Shown: positions 1 to 10,697 of the stretch, piece by piece
How positions within the stretch are numbered: position 1 is the stretch's first letter
How the letters are laid out: the number at the start of each line of letters is the position of its first letter
DNA from: Larix kaempferi
Lineage: Eukaryota > Streptophyta > Pinopsida > Pinales > Pinaceae
Length of the DNA: 64,000 nucleotides
Assembly (NCBI GenBank): GCA_027924585.1
Contig: BSBM01000007.1
Coordinates: forward strand, 11,623,501-11,687,500
Direction of reading: 5' to 3'
Translations under genes and position numbers: made by a program
The notes under the pieces: model-generated
What the model saw: only the letters and a program-made list of their open reading frames with translations
Told to the model about the DNA's origin: nothing
The model's database searches: none

Positions 1-254
1 TGTCACATAGAGAAAGGGTGATATAGGAGAAGCTTTTTGACTATATGCGATGCTACCCCTTAGATGCATTCAAATGAGATCAACGGCCCAGGTGAATACT
101 AGCGGAGATGATCCAATGGTGGAAATGGATAGGTTGTCAAATCAGTGGGTAAAAAGAAACTCATATCCGATAACAGAAAATGAGCACATGAGAATTCAAT
201 GGTTGAGATCAAAGGATAGCAAGCCAAAGAGGGCGGAAGTTATGGAAACCCGGA

Positions 255-266
255 TATATATATAAG
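255..266 (+). promoter_or_regulatory. TATA box of the LTR-encoded gene (5' LTR copy)
   Basis: TATATATATAAG lies about 190 bp before the ATG-equivalent at 446. The same box and spacing occur in the 3' LTR (44567-44578). Confidence 0.6.
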
Positions 267-1164
267 AATGCCCATGAGGGTTGACATTTCTTTTGGAAAC
301 CTATCGAAGTCAGGGAGCCTCTCGGTGCGTGGCAGATGTTGAAGGTGATAGAACCTTCGACAGGGTGCATGCAGGGCTTCCAAAGTGATAGGTAGGGTCT
401 GTAACCACCATTCTCTAAAAAATCTAAGTCTTTTATAGTCATTAGATGATGGAAGAAGAAGCTTCTACTAGTTTTAGGGTTAAGATAGCCCTGGAAGATA
501 GAGTCGCATATGTATTTGACACATGCCGACTCCCAGTTCCAGAAATTAAGAAGAGACTGGAAACCTTGCATGAATAGGGACTAGATATCCATGGAGTCTT
601 TAGGTCGTCGTTCATTTTCTTTTTCCTTGACCAAGTGTTCTCTTTTCCTGAGTTTGTAGCATGGTGTTCTTCTAGTTACTTAGAACCTCAAAGAGTAGTT
701 ATGGATTCCCATAGGTCCAAAGTCGTATGTAATATAGATGCGTCTGCCATTAGGGATTCCTTTTTCATTCCGGAGTCCCAGTACCAAGAGTCAATGGTTT
801 CCTTGTACCACCAAATCAGCCCCAAAAACCCTCAAACCTTCTTAGCCAAATGCCTGAAACTCGACTCCAAAATCTGTGAGGAACCCTACCCCCTAAATGT
901 CAGCCTTTTTTATGACAATTCCCAATTGGTTCTTTCTTTGTTAGATTAGTTTCTAGGGTTAGATACTGATTTGTGGGTGACTGAAGTACAACTAGGTTTA
1001 CTCTTTAGCATTAGCATCAGTTTGTCTAGGTCCGAAAGCGGGCTTATCCCACCCTGAGGTTTGATGAATTTTTGGTAGAAAAGATACATGTACAATTAAG
1101 CAATTTCCCAAGTACTAGGTTTTTTAGATATCAGATGTAGTTGATGAAAATGATTATGTATAGT

Positions 1165-1895
1165 TGTTAACACCCAAAAAGTGCTCACTACCTCATCTAC
1201 CCAGTTACATGACTCATTTGTCCATATTTCCTACCATGTTTGCCTTCAAAACCCTAAAATCCCAGTAGAAAGCCTCCAAAAGGCCACAAACCACCAAAAA
1301 AGCCTCCAAAAGGCTAAAAAACCCCTTTTTCCCCCAAAATGATCCAAAATAGCAAAAACCCCCTAAAAAGGGAATAAAAAATATAAAAAAAGAGGAAAAA
1401 GAGGAAAAAAGGAGGAAAAAATCCTATACAGCTGACCTAAACCATGTGGTTCCCAAAACCATGGGCCAGCACTCCACCACTACAAACCTATAAATAGGTG
1501 ATGGAGATCCCTCATTTCATATCCACAATCAAGTATACCCTTACTCTGCCAAAATCACTCTTGAAACCCTAGCTCACCCTTGAGCTACTTTCACCTTTGA
1601 GTGCCCCTTTGGCCCATTCCCAACCATTTGGAGAAAGAGAAGGAGCAAAGCTAGAGTTTGGAGCAACCCTCTTGGATCATTGCAAGAACTTCACCAACCT
1701 TCACATTGGAGGTAAATTTTAATACAAAGAAAACCATTTATTATTTCTTGTCTCTTATGTTTCATGCACATGTTTAGAATAATTTCCATTTCAATGTATT
1801 GTCTTTTTATTACTGTTTATTGAACTGCTACTAAGGAGTCCATTCTGCTTAGTAGGTGCTCATTTACACAAGCTAGGGTGAAAACCCTAGCTACA
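1165..1895 (+). repeat. 5' LTR of element B
   Basis: Starts TGTTAACACCC and ends GCTACA; 731 bp. It matches 28820-29583 with point differences and indels. Confidence 0.92.
1489..1498 (+). promoter_or_regulatory. TATA box in 5' LTR of element B
   Basis: TATAAATAGG, also present at 29177-29186 in the 3' LTR. It is the likely core promoter for the genomic RNA of B. Confidence 0.65.
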
Positions 1896-1899
1896 GTTT

Positions 1900-1916
1900 T
1901 GGCGACTCCGCTTCTG
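1900..1916 (+). other. Primer-binding site of element B
   Basis: TGGCGACTCCGCTTCTG begins 5 bases after the LTR. It is of the TGGCGACT type seen in Tat/Ogre-like elements, and element D has TGGCGACTATT in the same place. I do not assign the tRNA. Confidence 0.6.
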
Positions 1917-3536
1917 TTTCTCATAATTTCTGGTTATAATTTTTTAAGTTTTAGACGTTTTAAGTTTCTGTAATATTTTTCTGTTCGGCTGTCCCTTTTA
2001 GCCGCCGTAAACTGCATCTTTTACCCCCTGCAGTTGCGTTCCGACCGCGTCTTTCAAGCGTTTACTTGCGATCCGACCGCGGCTCTCAGACTGTTTTCGG
2101 CGACCTACTGGCCGTTTTCAGTCTATTACCTGCAATCTGACCACGGCTATTAGCCTGTTTGCGATGGTCTGACTGCGGCTGTTAACCCTTTTCCTGTGGC
2201 TTTCGGCCATTTTTCCGCAACCCGCCGGCATTTTTCCTGCGTCCCGCCTATGGCTTTCGGTTGTTTTTTCGCAAACCGCCGGCACCTTTCGGCGTTTTTC
2301 CTGTGTCCCACCTACGGCTTTCGGCCATTTTTCCGCAACCCGCCGGTGCCTTTAGGCGTTTTTCCTGCGTCCCGCCTGTGGCTTTTGGCCATTTTCCCGC
2401 AACCCGCCGGTGCCTTTCAGCATTTTTCCTACGTCCCAACTGCGTTTTTCAGCCTAAATCCCGCAACCCGACTGCGACTGTGGATCCCTTTTCCGCGGTC
2501 CGACCGTTCAAAATTTCCAGAAACCCGCGGTCTGATTTTCTGCAATTTTTTCCCCTGTTTTTAACCCAGCACTTTGCTGCACTATTTTCTGCACCTGCAC
2601 AGCCATCTGTCCTACCTGTAGCCATACTTCCCTACAGCCTTTTCTGTAGTATTATTTCTGTTCCATTTATAGAATATTTTTAAAATTTCAGCATTTTAAT
2701 TGAAAAAAGAAAATTTTGCATTTCAAAGTTTAATTTCTGTCTTGTTATTTTTAGTTAGAAAGTTGCCCACCCTCGTGGCACTTTTACTTGGGTTCATCAT
2801 TATCTCACACGCACACACTCTGTCACCTAATTCAAGTGAGCCCTAAAAAGTACTTAACACAACCAACATTCTAACCCCACTTGGGGAACACATAAGAATT
2901 TTTGTAGTTAGGTAGGATCGGGGGGATAGGCATCCAAATAATATCCCTTGGTTGCTTACACTTGAGACATAGTTGTTGTCCATTATGGAACCAAAATCCC
3001 CTAGTATTTTTTGGCACGGTCACAACCAGTTTATCAGAGGGCCTCTCCCCTAGGAGGGTTGAAGTCGCCAGACTGGTTCCGGAGGCCTAATTGGAATACC
3101 GCAATCCATTCAGTAACTGAAGGGCTACCTTTCGTAGTTCTCGGGGTATCCCTATATGGGGGTACTGTCGTAAAAGGACCAAACGGTAGATTCACCTTTT
3201 CTGGACGTCTCATGAATGGGGTATCTTAGTTTCCTTTCTTCTAGGATTGACTACCCAGTGTCCCTCCTGGTAGGGGGATATCTTTAGCCACTTGGCTCTA
3301 CTATCCATATTGTCTGACTTGGATTTCATCACCTTGCAGAGGATATGTCTAGTTGAGTCAGAACCTATTTAGCTAGGTGTTTGCATGCTCCCTTACCTCC
3401 TTTTGGTCTAGTGAGTCCACCATTTTTATTTTTTAGGAAACCTGCTGCTTGTTGGTATTTTGGCCATTTCTGTTGATACTCCACTTATTGTAGCACAGTT
3501 GTTGCAGTAAGTGTTTTGAGTTGGTTGTTGGCCTGA
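1917..3536 (+). repeat. Untranslated leader of B with GC-rich tandem repeats (about 2025-2450)
   Basis: From about 2025 to 2180 a unit of roughly 50 bp built on 'gatccgaccgcggct' recurs with variation. From about 2186 to 2440 another unit recurs about four times with CGCCGG at 2223, 2277, 2341 and 2405 (spacing 54-64 bp) and the phrase 'ggctttcggccattttt'. The open frames seen here on both strands are by-products of the repeats. From about 2880 to 3420 the leader is recognisably homologous to 55510-55950 in element D, so the rest is conserved family leader without an evident gene. Confidence 0.7.
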
Positions 3537-4626
3537 GTGCCATATTTTTTGAGCTCTCCTTCTGTACACTCGGTTGCATTAGGGTTTTTGAGCTATTTTT
3601 CACTCAACACAACCCCCAGATATTTGACACCATCTGTCACCATTGAGTCCCCAAGACATTCTCGGTGCCTCCGGGGTGAGCCCCCACAGCACGGTTCACT
3701 TGACACCACTCATCATAGACATAGATATTCATCACTTGATACCACTCATCATAGATCTTGAGCTTTGTCACTTGACTCCACTCGTCAATGGCATAGAACT
3801 CCGTCACTCGATCTAGACGCCCCTTATTTTACCTCTGATTCTGAGGTAGAGTCCGAGAACCCCATTTACACTGCACCAACCAGTCCCATGGCTGGCATGA
3901 ATTCTACCCCTTTCTTTGTAGGGACCATTGGTGGAGCATCCACCACCACACCAGCTACAACACCTGCTTTGGGCATGCCCTCGATGGGGCCCGTATCTAC
4001 CATTCTGATCACTGTGCCCTTTCCAGTAGCTGGCATACCTAGTGTGACTCCATCAGTGACTCACACTACACTTGGCGGTGTAGGACCGTCCCATACCACT
4101 TTCATTCCTCCACTTGGGGCCAACATCCCAAACTTTGCCCCTCCACTCGGGAGCATTGGCCCCAACATGGTCACACCCACTAGTATGTCACATCCTTCTA
4201 CTAGTTTTCCATTCATGGCTAGCCTCAACCTTCCTGACCTAGCTAGACTGACTAACGATCCTATCAGACATGACCCTGCGTGGCCTCACATTCCCACGAA
4301 TCTCCCCTCTGACATCCCTAAGTTTGAGGGCAAGGCAGGGGAGGACCCCCAGAACCATATTATGTCCTTCCATCTATGGTGTTCCTCCAACTCCATAGTC
4401 GATGACTCTGTCCGCCTCTGTCTGTTACAGCGCACCTTCACTGGCTTTGCAGCTAAGTGGTACATCAAGCAACCCCATGGGACCCATGCCACCTTTACTT
4501 CCCTTTCCTCGACCTTCCTGCAGTTCTTTCAGTTACCTATCCGCTATGACTCGGGAGTTGATATCCTACTGTCTTGCAGACAGAACACGGCTACCCACAT
4601 CACTGACCACATTCATGAGTGGCGTC
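3537..4626 (+). pseudogene. gag of element B, N-terminal part (cut by Copia-1)
   Basis: One frame is open from 3537, apart from a TGA at 3759-3761, up to the Copia-1 insertion. The N-terminal stretch repeats a Ser-Leu-Asp-Thr/Ser-Thr motif. A Pro/Thr/Ser-rich region follows. Then comes a retrotransposon-Gag-like core with 'DIPKFEGKAGEDP', then 'HLWCSSNSIVDDSVRLCLLQ', then 'AAKWYIKQ' (about 4310-4480), matching the usual 'F.G..DP..W...F...F....' and 'A..W' pattern of plant Gag. The capsid core resumes at 17632 after the insertion. No convincing ATG marks the start; I took the open frame. Element D has the same core at 56720-56850. Confidence 0.75.
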
Positions 4627-5116
4627 TGTTGAATATTGTAACTTCTAAGAATATTATATTTGTACATTATTTATTCCGGAGATGTTCCATCCCTCCGATG
4701 TGATTTTATTATGTATCTGGAGATGTTTATTCCTCCGAAGAATTGTGGTAACTAGGGTTGTTAGACCCACCATGTGGGGGTCGGCCCTAAAGTTGGGTTT
4801 TAGGGGTTATTAGACTTCTCCAGGAGAGGTCGGCCCCATTAGGTATTTTTGGTGGTCAGGAGTGTGTATAAATAGAGGAGGTGAACTCCTCATTAGATCA
4901 CTCACTCACTTGTGGAAAGTGGCGCACTTGTCTGGGAGATCTGCTAAGGAGGATTAGAAGGGGGGAGCACATCTTGTATTTTGGTTAATCATCTTATTGA
5001 GGAAAGCTTTGCTGGGTTTTCTACCCCATGAGGGTTTCCCAGGGTAAATATTGTGTCTATCTTGTGATTATGCTTCTTTCAGTGATCCTGCTAGTCTATT
5101 TGGTTTAAACTTAACA
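4627..5116 (+). repeat. 5' LTR of Copia-1
   Basis: Starts TGTTGAATATTG, ends TTAACA; 490 bp, the same length as its partner at 17137-17626. Confidence 0.95.
4867..4875 (+). promoter_or_regulatory. TATA box of Copia-1
   Basis: TATAAATAG in the 5' LTR; the identical box is at 17377-17385 in the 3' LTR. Confidence 0.7.
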
Positions 5117-5130
5117 TGGTATCAGAGCCA
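5117..5130 (+). other. Primer-binding site of Copia-1 (initiator-Met tRNA)
   Basis: TGGTATCAGAGCCA directly follows the LTR and is the standard plant complement to the 3' end of initiator-Met tRNA. Confidence 0.92.
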
Positions 5131-5580
5131 TACTGAATAGGACATCTTTCACAAGGTAAGAATACCTCTCTCTCTCTCTCCAAGTGAAGTTAGGGTTTCA
5201 ACCCAAAGTTGGTATTTTTGAATTTTGGTTGCATGGCTGGATAGCCCTCTTCAATACCTTTCTTTTAAGCCCTAGATCGAACTTTTTGGTTGGGTAGAAC
5301 TTCGGGAAATCCAAACCCTAATTCTACCAAAAGTGCGATACGTCAGATTTTGGTTTCAGAAAAAAGTTGGAATTTTTGAATTCTGATTACATGGCTGGAT
5401 ATTCCTTCTCAAGAGCATTCTTTTGAGCTATAGATCGAACTTTTGGGTTGAGTAGAACTCCGGGAAAGTCAAACCCTAATTCTACCAAAAGTGCGATAAA
5501 TTTCTGTTCCAGATTCCGGAAAAGTGAAAAGTAACTTTTCAGGTAAGTCTACTCTGTCTCTTGGACTCCCCCAAGAGAAG
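5131..5580 (+). repeat. Leader of Copia-1 with CT microsatellite and a 158-bp tandem duplication
   Basis: A CT run lies at about 5166-5180. The segment starting at 5208 (GTTGG, 'catggctggata', 'tagatcgaac', 'tctaccaaaagtgcgata') is repeated starting at 5366. No gene is seen before the ATG at 5581. Confidence 0.75.
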
Positions 5581-8500
5581 ATGGCTCCAAACACTAAGCT
5601 TGAAGACAAGCTAGAAGGTATAGAAAATTTTCGGGCATGGAAATACAGAATTGGTCTCATTCTTGAGGAGAATGATCTTGCTCAGTATATCAAGGAAGAA
5701 GTTGCAGAACCAGAAGGAGATGAAGCCAAAGAAAATTATAGGAAGGATTTGATTAGGGCAAAGAGAATCATAGCTGATTCCATTAAAGACCACTTGATTC
5801 CCCAAGTGGCCTCCAAGAAGACTCCAAAGGAAATGTATGATGCCCTAGGAAGAATGTATGAGGGAAAAAACATTAATAGAAAGATGAACCTGAGGACTCA
5901 ATTGAAGAGTACCAAGATGCACAAAGGAGAATCCATTCAAGACTACTTCTCAAGGGTTTCACAAATCAAGGAACAACTAGATGCAATTGGTGATACCCTT
6001 GATGAGGATGAACTTGTGATGACTGCTCTCAATGGTCTCACTAGATCTTGGGAGTCATTTATACAAACCATGTGTGCCAGGAAAGAAAGCATGAAGTTTG
6101 ACATAGTATGGGAAGATTGTGTTCAAGAAGAAGCTAGGGTTGCAAACAGAGAAGCTCTTCTCAAAGAGGATGACCAAGCTTTGGCCACTCATACCAAAAG
6201 AAGAAATCTTTCCACAAAAGACATCATGCACATATGGCAGAAAATGATAGTGAAGAAGAAGAAGAGGAAGAAGATGAAGAAGAAGAAGAGGTAGAGGTAA
6301 AGCCTAAAAGGAAAAGAAGTAAGGTGAAGAAATAAGATCCAGAAGAATATGTTCTATTCTCTGCACTCTCTGGATCTGTATCTCCTGGAGAAGATACATG
6401 GCTCATTGACAGTGGTGCTTCCAAGCACATGACAGGTCAAAGGAAGACATTCTCAAATCTTGAAGAAAATACTTCTTCACAGAAAGTATCTCTAGGAGAT
6501 GACTACCAATATCCCATCAAAGGAATTGGTGAAGCTAGCTATAAGCTAGATTCTGGAACACCCTTGAAGATGAAAGACATCTTATATGTACCAGGATTAA
6601 AGAAAAACCTTCTCTCTATTTCAGCACTAGATAAGAAAGGCTTTAGAGTAGCCTTCATAGATGGACAAGTACTCATGTGGTCCAAAGGAAAGACAATTAA
6701 AGATGCAGTTGTTATTGGTGAAGAATAAGGAGGTCTCTATAAACTCAAGGGTCATCCAGAAGCTTCCCTTGCACATGAGATCTCTAGTCCCAGTGAGCTA
6801 TGGCATAGAAGATTAGCTCACATCAACTTTAAAGCCTTACCCTATGTAAGCAAGGTAGTCATAGGCTTACCAGATTTGAAAGCTGATCATGATGGCTCAT
6901 GTAAAGGGTGTAAGAAAGGGAAAAATATCAAGAAACCCTTTCCAAAGAGTGAAACAAATACTAAGAACATTTTAGAACTAATACACTCGGATGTATGTGG
7001 ACCAATGCCCACCACTTCTCTAAGTGGGTTTGAATACTATCTTTCATTCATTGATGATTACTCAAGGAAAACTTGGATATACTTCCTGAAAGGTAAGAAT
7101 GAAGTCTTTGGAAAATTTAAAGAGTTCAAGGCTCTAATAGAAAATCTATCAGAAAAGAGAATCAAGATTCTCAGAACAGATAATGGCGGAGAATTTACCT
7201 CAAAGGAATTTGAGGACTTTTGCAAAGAAGCTGGAATCAAAAGGGAACTAACTACTCCTTATAATCCCCAACAAAATGGGGTGGCTGAAAGGAAAAATAG
7301 AACAATCATGGAAGCTGTGAAGACCATGATACATGATCAAGATCTTCCCATGTATCTATGGGCTGAGGAAGCCAAGATAGCAGTATATGTGCAGTATATG
7401 TGTTTACAGGTAAGAAGCCGGAGGTAAGTCATCTTAAAATATTTGGGTGTCCTGTGTACATCCACATTCCAAAAGAAAAGAGAACCAAGTTGGACCCTTC
7501 TGGTAAGAAGGGAATATTTGTTGGCTATTGTGAATCATCCAAAGCCTTCAGAATTTACATTCCAGGCTTTCATCACATAGAAATAAGTAGAGATGTAACA
7601 TTTGATGAAGAAGCAGCTCTCAAGAAATCCAAGAAGTGCCAACTTGATGAAATCTATGAAGAAGATACTTCTCCCAGAATCACAGAGGCTATTCCCATGC
7701 CTGAAGATGATTCTCCAGAGGATCATGACATGTTGGAACCACAAGAGCCTCCTATTACAGACTTATCCAAGAAAAGAAGGCCAACATGGGCTAGAGATAT
7801 TATTCAAGGGGCTGAAAGATATGGAGCTCTTGAAGGCTCCACTAGAGAAAGAAAGAAACCAAAGCTAGTGTCCAACTATATGGCCTTTATGTGTGATCTT
7901 GTGGATCAACTACCCACTAGCTATGAAGAGGCATCTCAGAAGAAAGAATGGGTAGAAGCAATGACAGAAGAATATCAGTCAATAATGAAAAATGATGTTT
8001 GGGATATAGTTCCCAAACCGAAAGATAAGAGTGTGGTTTCTTCCAAATGGATTTTCAAAATAAAACATGCCGCGGATGGAAGCATCGAAAAATATAAAGC
8101 AAGATTTGTAGCCAGAGGATTCTCTCAGAAAGAGGGAATTGACTATGAAGAAACATTTGCACCAGTTGCTAGGTATACTTCAATCAGAACTATCATGGCA
8201 CTTGCATCCATGATGAAGTGGAAATTACACCAAATGGATGTTAAGACAGCTTTTCTGAATGGTGTAATTGAAGAAGAAGTATACATAGAGAAACCTCAAG
8301 GGTTTGAGGTTAATGATGGAAGAAATCATGTATGCAAATTGAAGAAGGCATTATATGGGTTGAAACAAGCTCCCAGAGCTTGGTACGGAAGGATTGATAA
8401 TTTCCTAACTAGCATGGGATTTACCAAAAGTAAAGCTGACCCAAATCTTTATCTCAAAGTGATGGATGATGAACCAGTTATATTGTTGTTATACGTAGAT

Positions 8501-9454
8501 GATCTATTTCTAACTGGAAATGAGAAACAAATTATTGAAAGCAAGAAGAAGCTTTCTTCAGAATTCGAGATGAAAGATCTCGGATTAATGCATTACTTCT
8601 TAGGCTTAGAAGTATGGCAAGAACCAAAAGGAATCTTTCTAAATCAAGGTAAGTATACTGTGGAGATTCTCAAAAGATTTGATATGTTGGAGTGTAAAGC
8701 CAAGGCCACCCCCATGGACTCCAACTTAAAGTTATTAGTTAATGATTCATCAGAATTAGTGGACATAACTCTATATAGACAGATCATTGGATCATTAATG
8801 TACTTAACCAATACTAGGCCTGATATATGCTTTGCTGTAAATACCCTAAGTCAATTTCTAGTAGAACCCAGAAAGGTTCACCTAATAGCTACAAAGCATA
8901 TAATGAGGTACCTAAAAGGTACATTAGATTTTGGCCTATTTTATCTTGGAGGTCATGAACTCAAACTACATGGTTACTCAGATTCTGATTGGGTAGGTAA
9001 TGTCTCAGATAGAAAAAGTACTTCAGGGGGATGTTATGGTCTTGGATCTGCCATGATCTCATGGTTCAGCAAGAAACAATCTAGTGTGGCCCTCAGTACT
9101 GCTGAAGCAGAATATATAGCTGCCTGCTCTGCCAACTGTGAAGCAGTATGGCTTCGGAAACGTTTATCTGGAGTGTTTGACTTAGAAATGGATCCCACTG
9201 TGATCATGTGTGATAATCAAAGCTGCATCAAGATGACTGAAAATCCTGTATTTCACGATAAGTCAAAACACATCGAAATTCGTTACTTTTACATACGAGA
9301 TATGGTGCAGAGAGGAGCTATCAAGCTCGAGTATATAAGCATGGCGGATCAAATTGCTGATATCCTGACGAAACCTCTATCTCGAGTAAAGTTTGAACAC
9401 TTCCGAGACAAGCTTGGTGTAGTTCAGAAGGACCTTCCTCGAAAGGGGGAGTAG
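5581..9454 (+). pseudogene. Copia-1 gag-pol polyprotein (broken)
   Basis: The ATG at 5581 begins 'MAPNTKLEDKLEG', a copia-type Gag (to about 6215). The CCHC knuckle expected before protease is missing, and a frame change occurs there. An acidic Glu-run then leads, after an in-frame TAA, to protease with the intact active site 'LIDSGASKHM' (about 6400). Integrase follows: zinc-finger region 'LWHRRLAH' to 'CKGCKKGK', first Asp in 'IHSDVCGP', second in 'RTDNGGEF', Glu in 'NGVAERKNR'. At about 7390-7405 some codons are lost and the frame shifts. From 7400 to 9454 a clean 684-codon frame holds the integrase C-terminal part, RT (YVDD at 8492-8503; 'ALYGLKQAPRAWY') and RNase H ('STAEAEY', 'ADILTKPL'). 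Not functional as it stands, although RT-RNase H is intact. Confidence 0.93.
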
Positions 9455-9554
9455 CACAGTATCCGACATCAAGTCTATCTCATCAATGATGAGGTTACCT
9501 ATTTTTTGCACTTAGTTACCTAGAATTATTTAGATTTAGGACTCTTATATTCTT

Positions 9555-9809
9555 TCTTTTGATGTTAGTTTTGATGATAGATGTATACATGCTTTTGATG
9601 TTAGTTTTGATGATAGATGTATACATGTTTCGATGATGATGATACATGTTCTGGATATACATGTTTTGTTGATGAGGATGATACATGTTATGGTTATACA
9701 TGTTTTGATGATGATGATACATGTTATGGTTATACATGTTTTGTTGATGATGATACATGTTGTGGTTATACATGTTTTGATGATGATGATACATGTTATG
9801 GTTATACAT
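9555..9809 (+). repeat. 36-bp minisatellite in Copia-1 3' region, left part
   Basis: After two 35-36-bp copies of 'gatgttagttttgatgatag', a 36-bp unit (gtttt, gatgatgatgat, acatg, ttatgg, ttatacat) repeats about five times. As 36 is a multiple of three, spurious open frames appear in several frames on both strands. The array continues at 15555 after Copia-2, which inserted into it. Confidence 0.88.
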
Positions 9810-9814
9810 TTTTT

Positions 9815-10502
9815 TGTGAGTATTTTGATCACAGAAGATCGAGGAGCTATGGAGAACCTCACAAAATCGAATTAATTTGCAAAAACAGTGGAAAAACTTG
9901 AAAAAGATGATAATTTTACACACAATGTATGCTGAAACCTTTGATTAACTGACTGTCTAACATGTGAAAATGTTAGTAACAGGTTTTTATTACATCCATG
10001 AGAAAATCGAGAGCATTAGGTGGCTCAAGCTGAGTGTACAAGTCATCAATGCCAAATTGGCCTCAATCCCCCCTAGGTGGGTCCAACTCAATCCCAATCA
10101 CCCCAAACAGCCACGAATTCTGGTTTGGAGGTGGCTGAAGCATCCTGGGTCATTAATTATCTCAAGGAAGGTGTGGGTGAGCAAGTAGAGGAGGTTTGGG
10201 GGCCCAAGGGAGCATTAAATGCTCCAAATCTAGCCAAAAAGGGCAAAAATCCACCCTAGCGCCCTTGGTCAACTAAAATTCCCCAAAACAAGGAGAGAGG
10301 GCACACCAGCAATAAATGAGGGCGCACTTGTGGACAAAACTGGAGGATGGGTGAACTGGTTTGCTTGGAAGTGGGTGTGAACACTCTCAAAAGTGGGTTT
10401 TTGACCAACTATAGTCACTTAATCCAAAACATGGTTTAATTAAGCACATGGGCAATTAAAAATTTATGGATTATGGTACTAAGTGTGGTTGCTGTTCTAA
10501 CA
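9815..10502 (-). repeat. 3' LTR of Copia-2
   Basis: Plus-strand reading runs TGTGAGTATTTTG to TTCTAACA; 688 bp. Confidence 0.94.
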
Positions 10503-10511
10503 CCCCCCCTT
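10503..10511 (-). other. Polypurine tract of Copia-2
   Basis: Plus-strand CCCCCCCTT is AAGGGGGGG on the minus strand, immediately before the 3' LTR, where plus-strand DNA synthesis is primed. Confidence 0.85.
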
Positions 10512-10697
10512 AACCATAACTTGGTACATCTCATGAAAGATAAGTGGGAGGCCTTGGCAACAAAGGCTCAAGTCACCTCAATACAAGCAGAAATTTTATT
10601 TGTCCATATGAACCGAGGAAAAGAAGTAAAACCTCATGGGATAAAAACTTCCCTCAAAAATGGACATGGGGCTGAACCTGCAATTAAATTGCAGCAA

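Noticed and set aside
2196-2683. Overlapping leader frames of 120-140 codons in element B
   Set aside because: They are produced by the GC-rich tandem repeats and share no motif with Gag or the extra ORFs of known elements.
9516-9923. Open frames on both strands rich in Met/Ile/His or Tyr/Cys/Asp
   Set aside because: They arise because the 36-bp repeat unit is a multiple of three; the same happens at 15488-15863.
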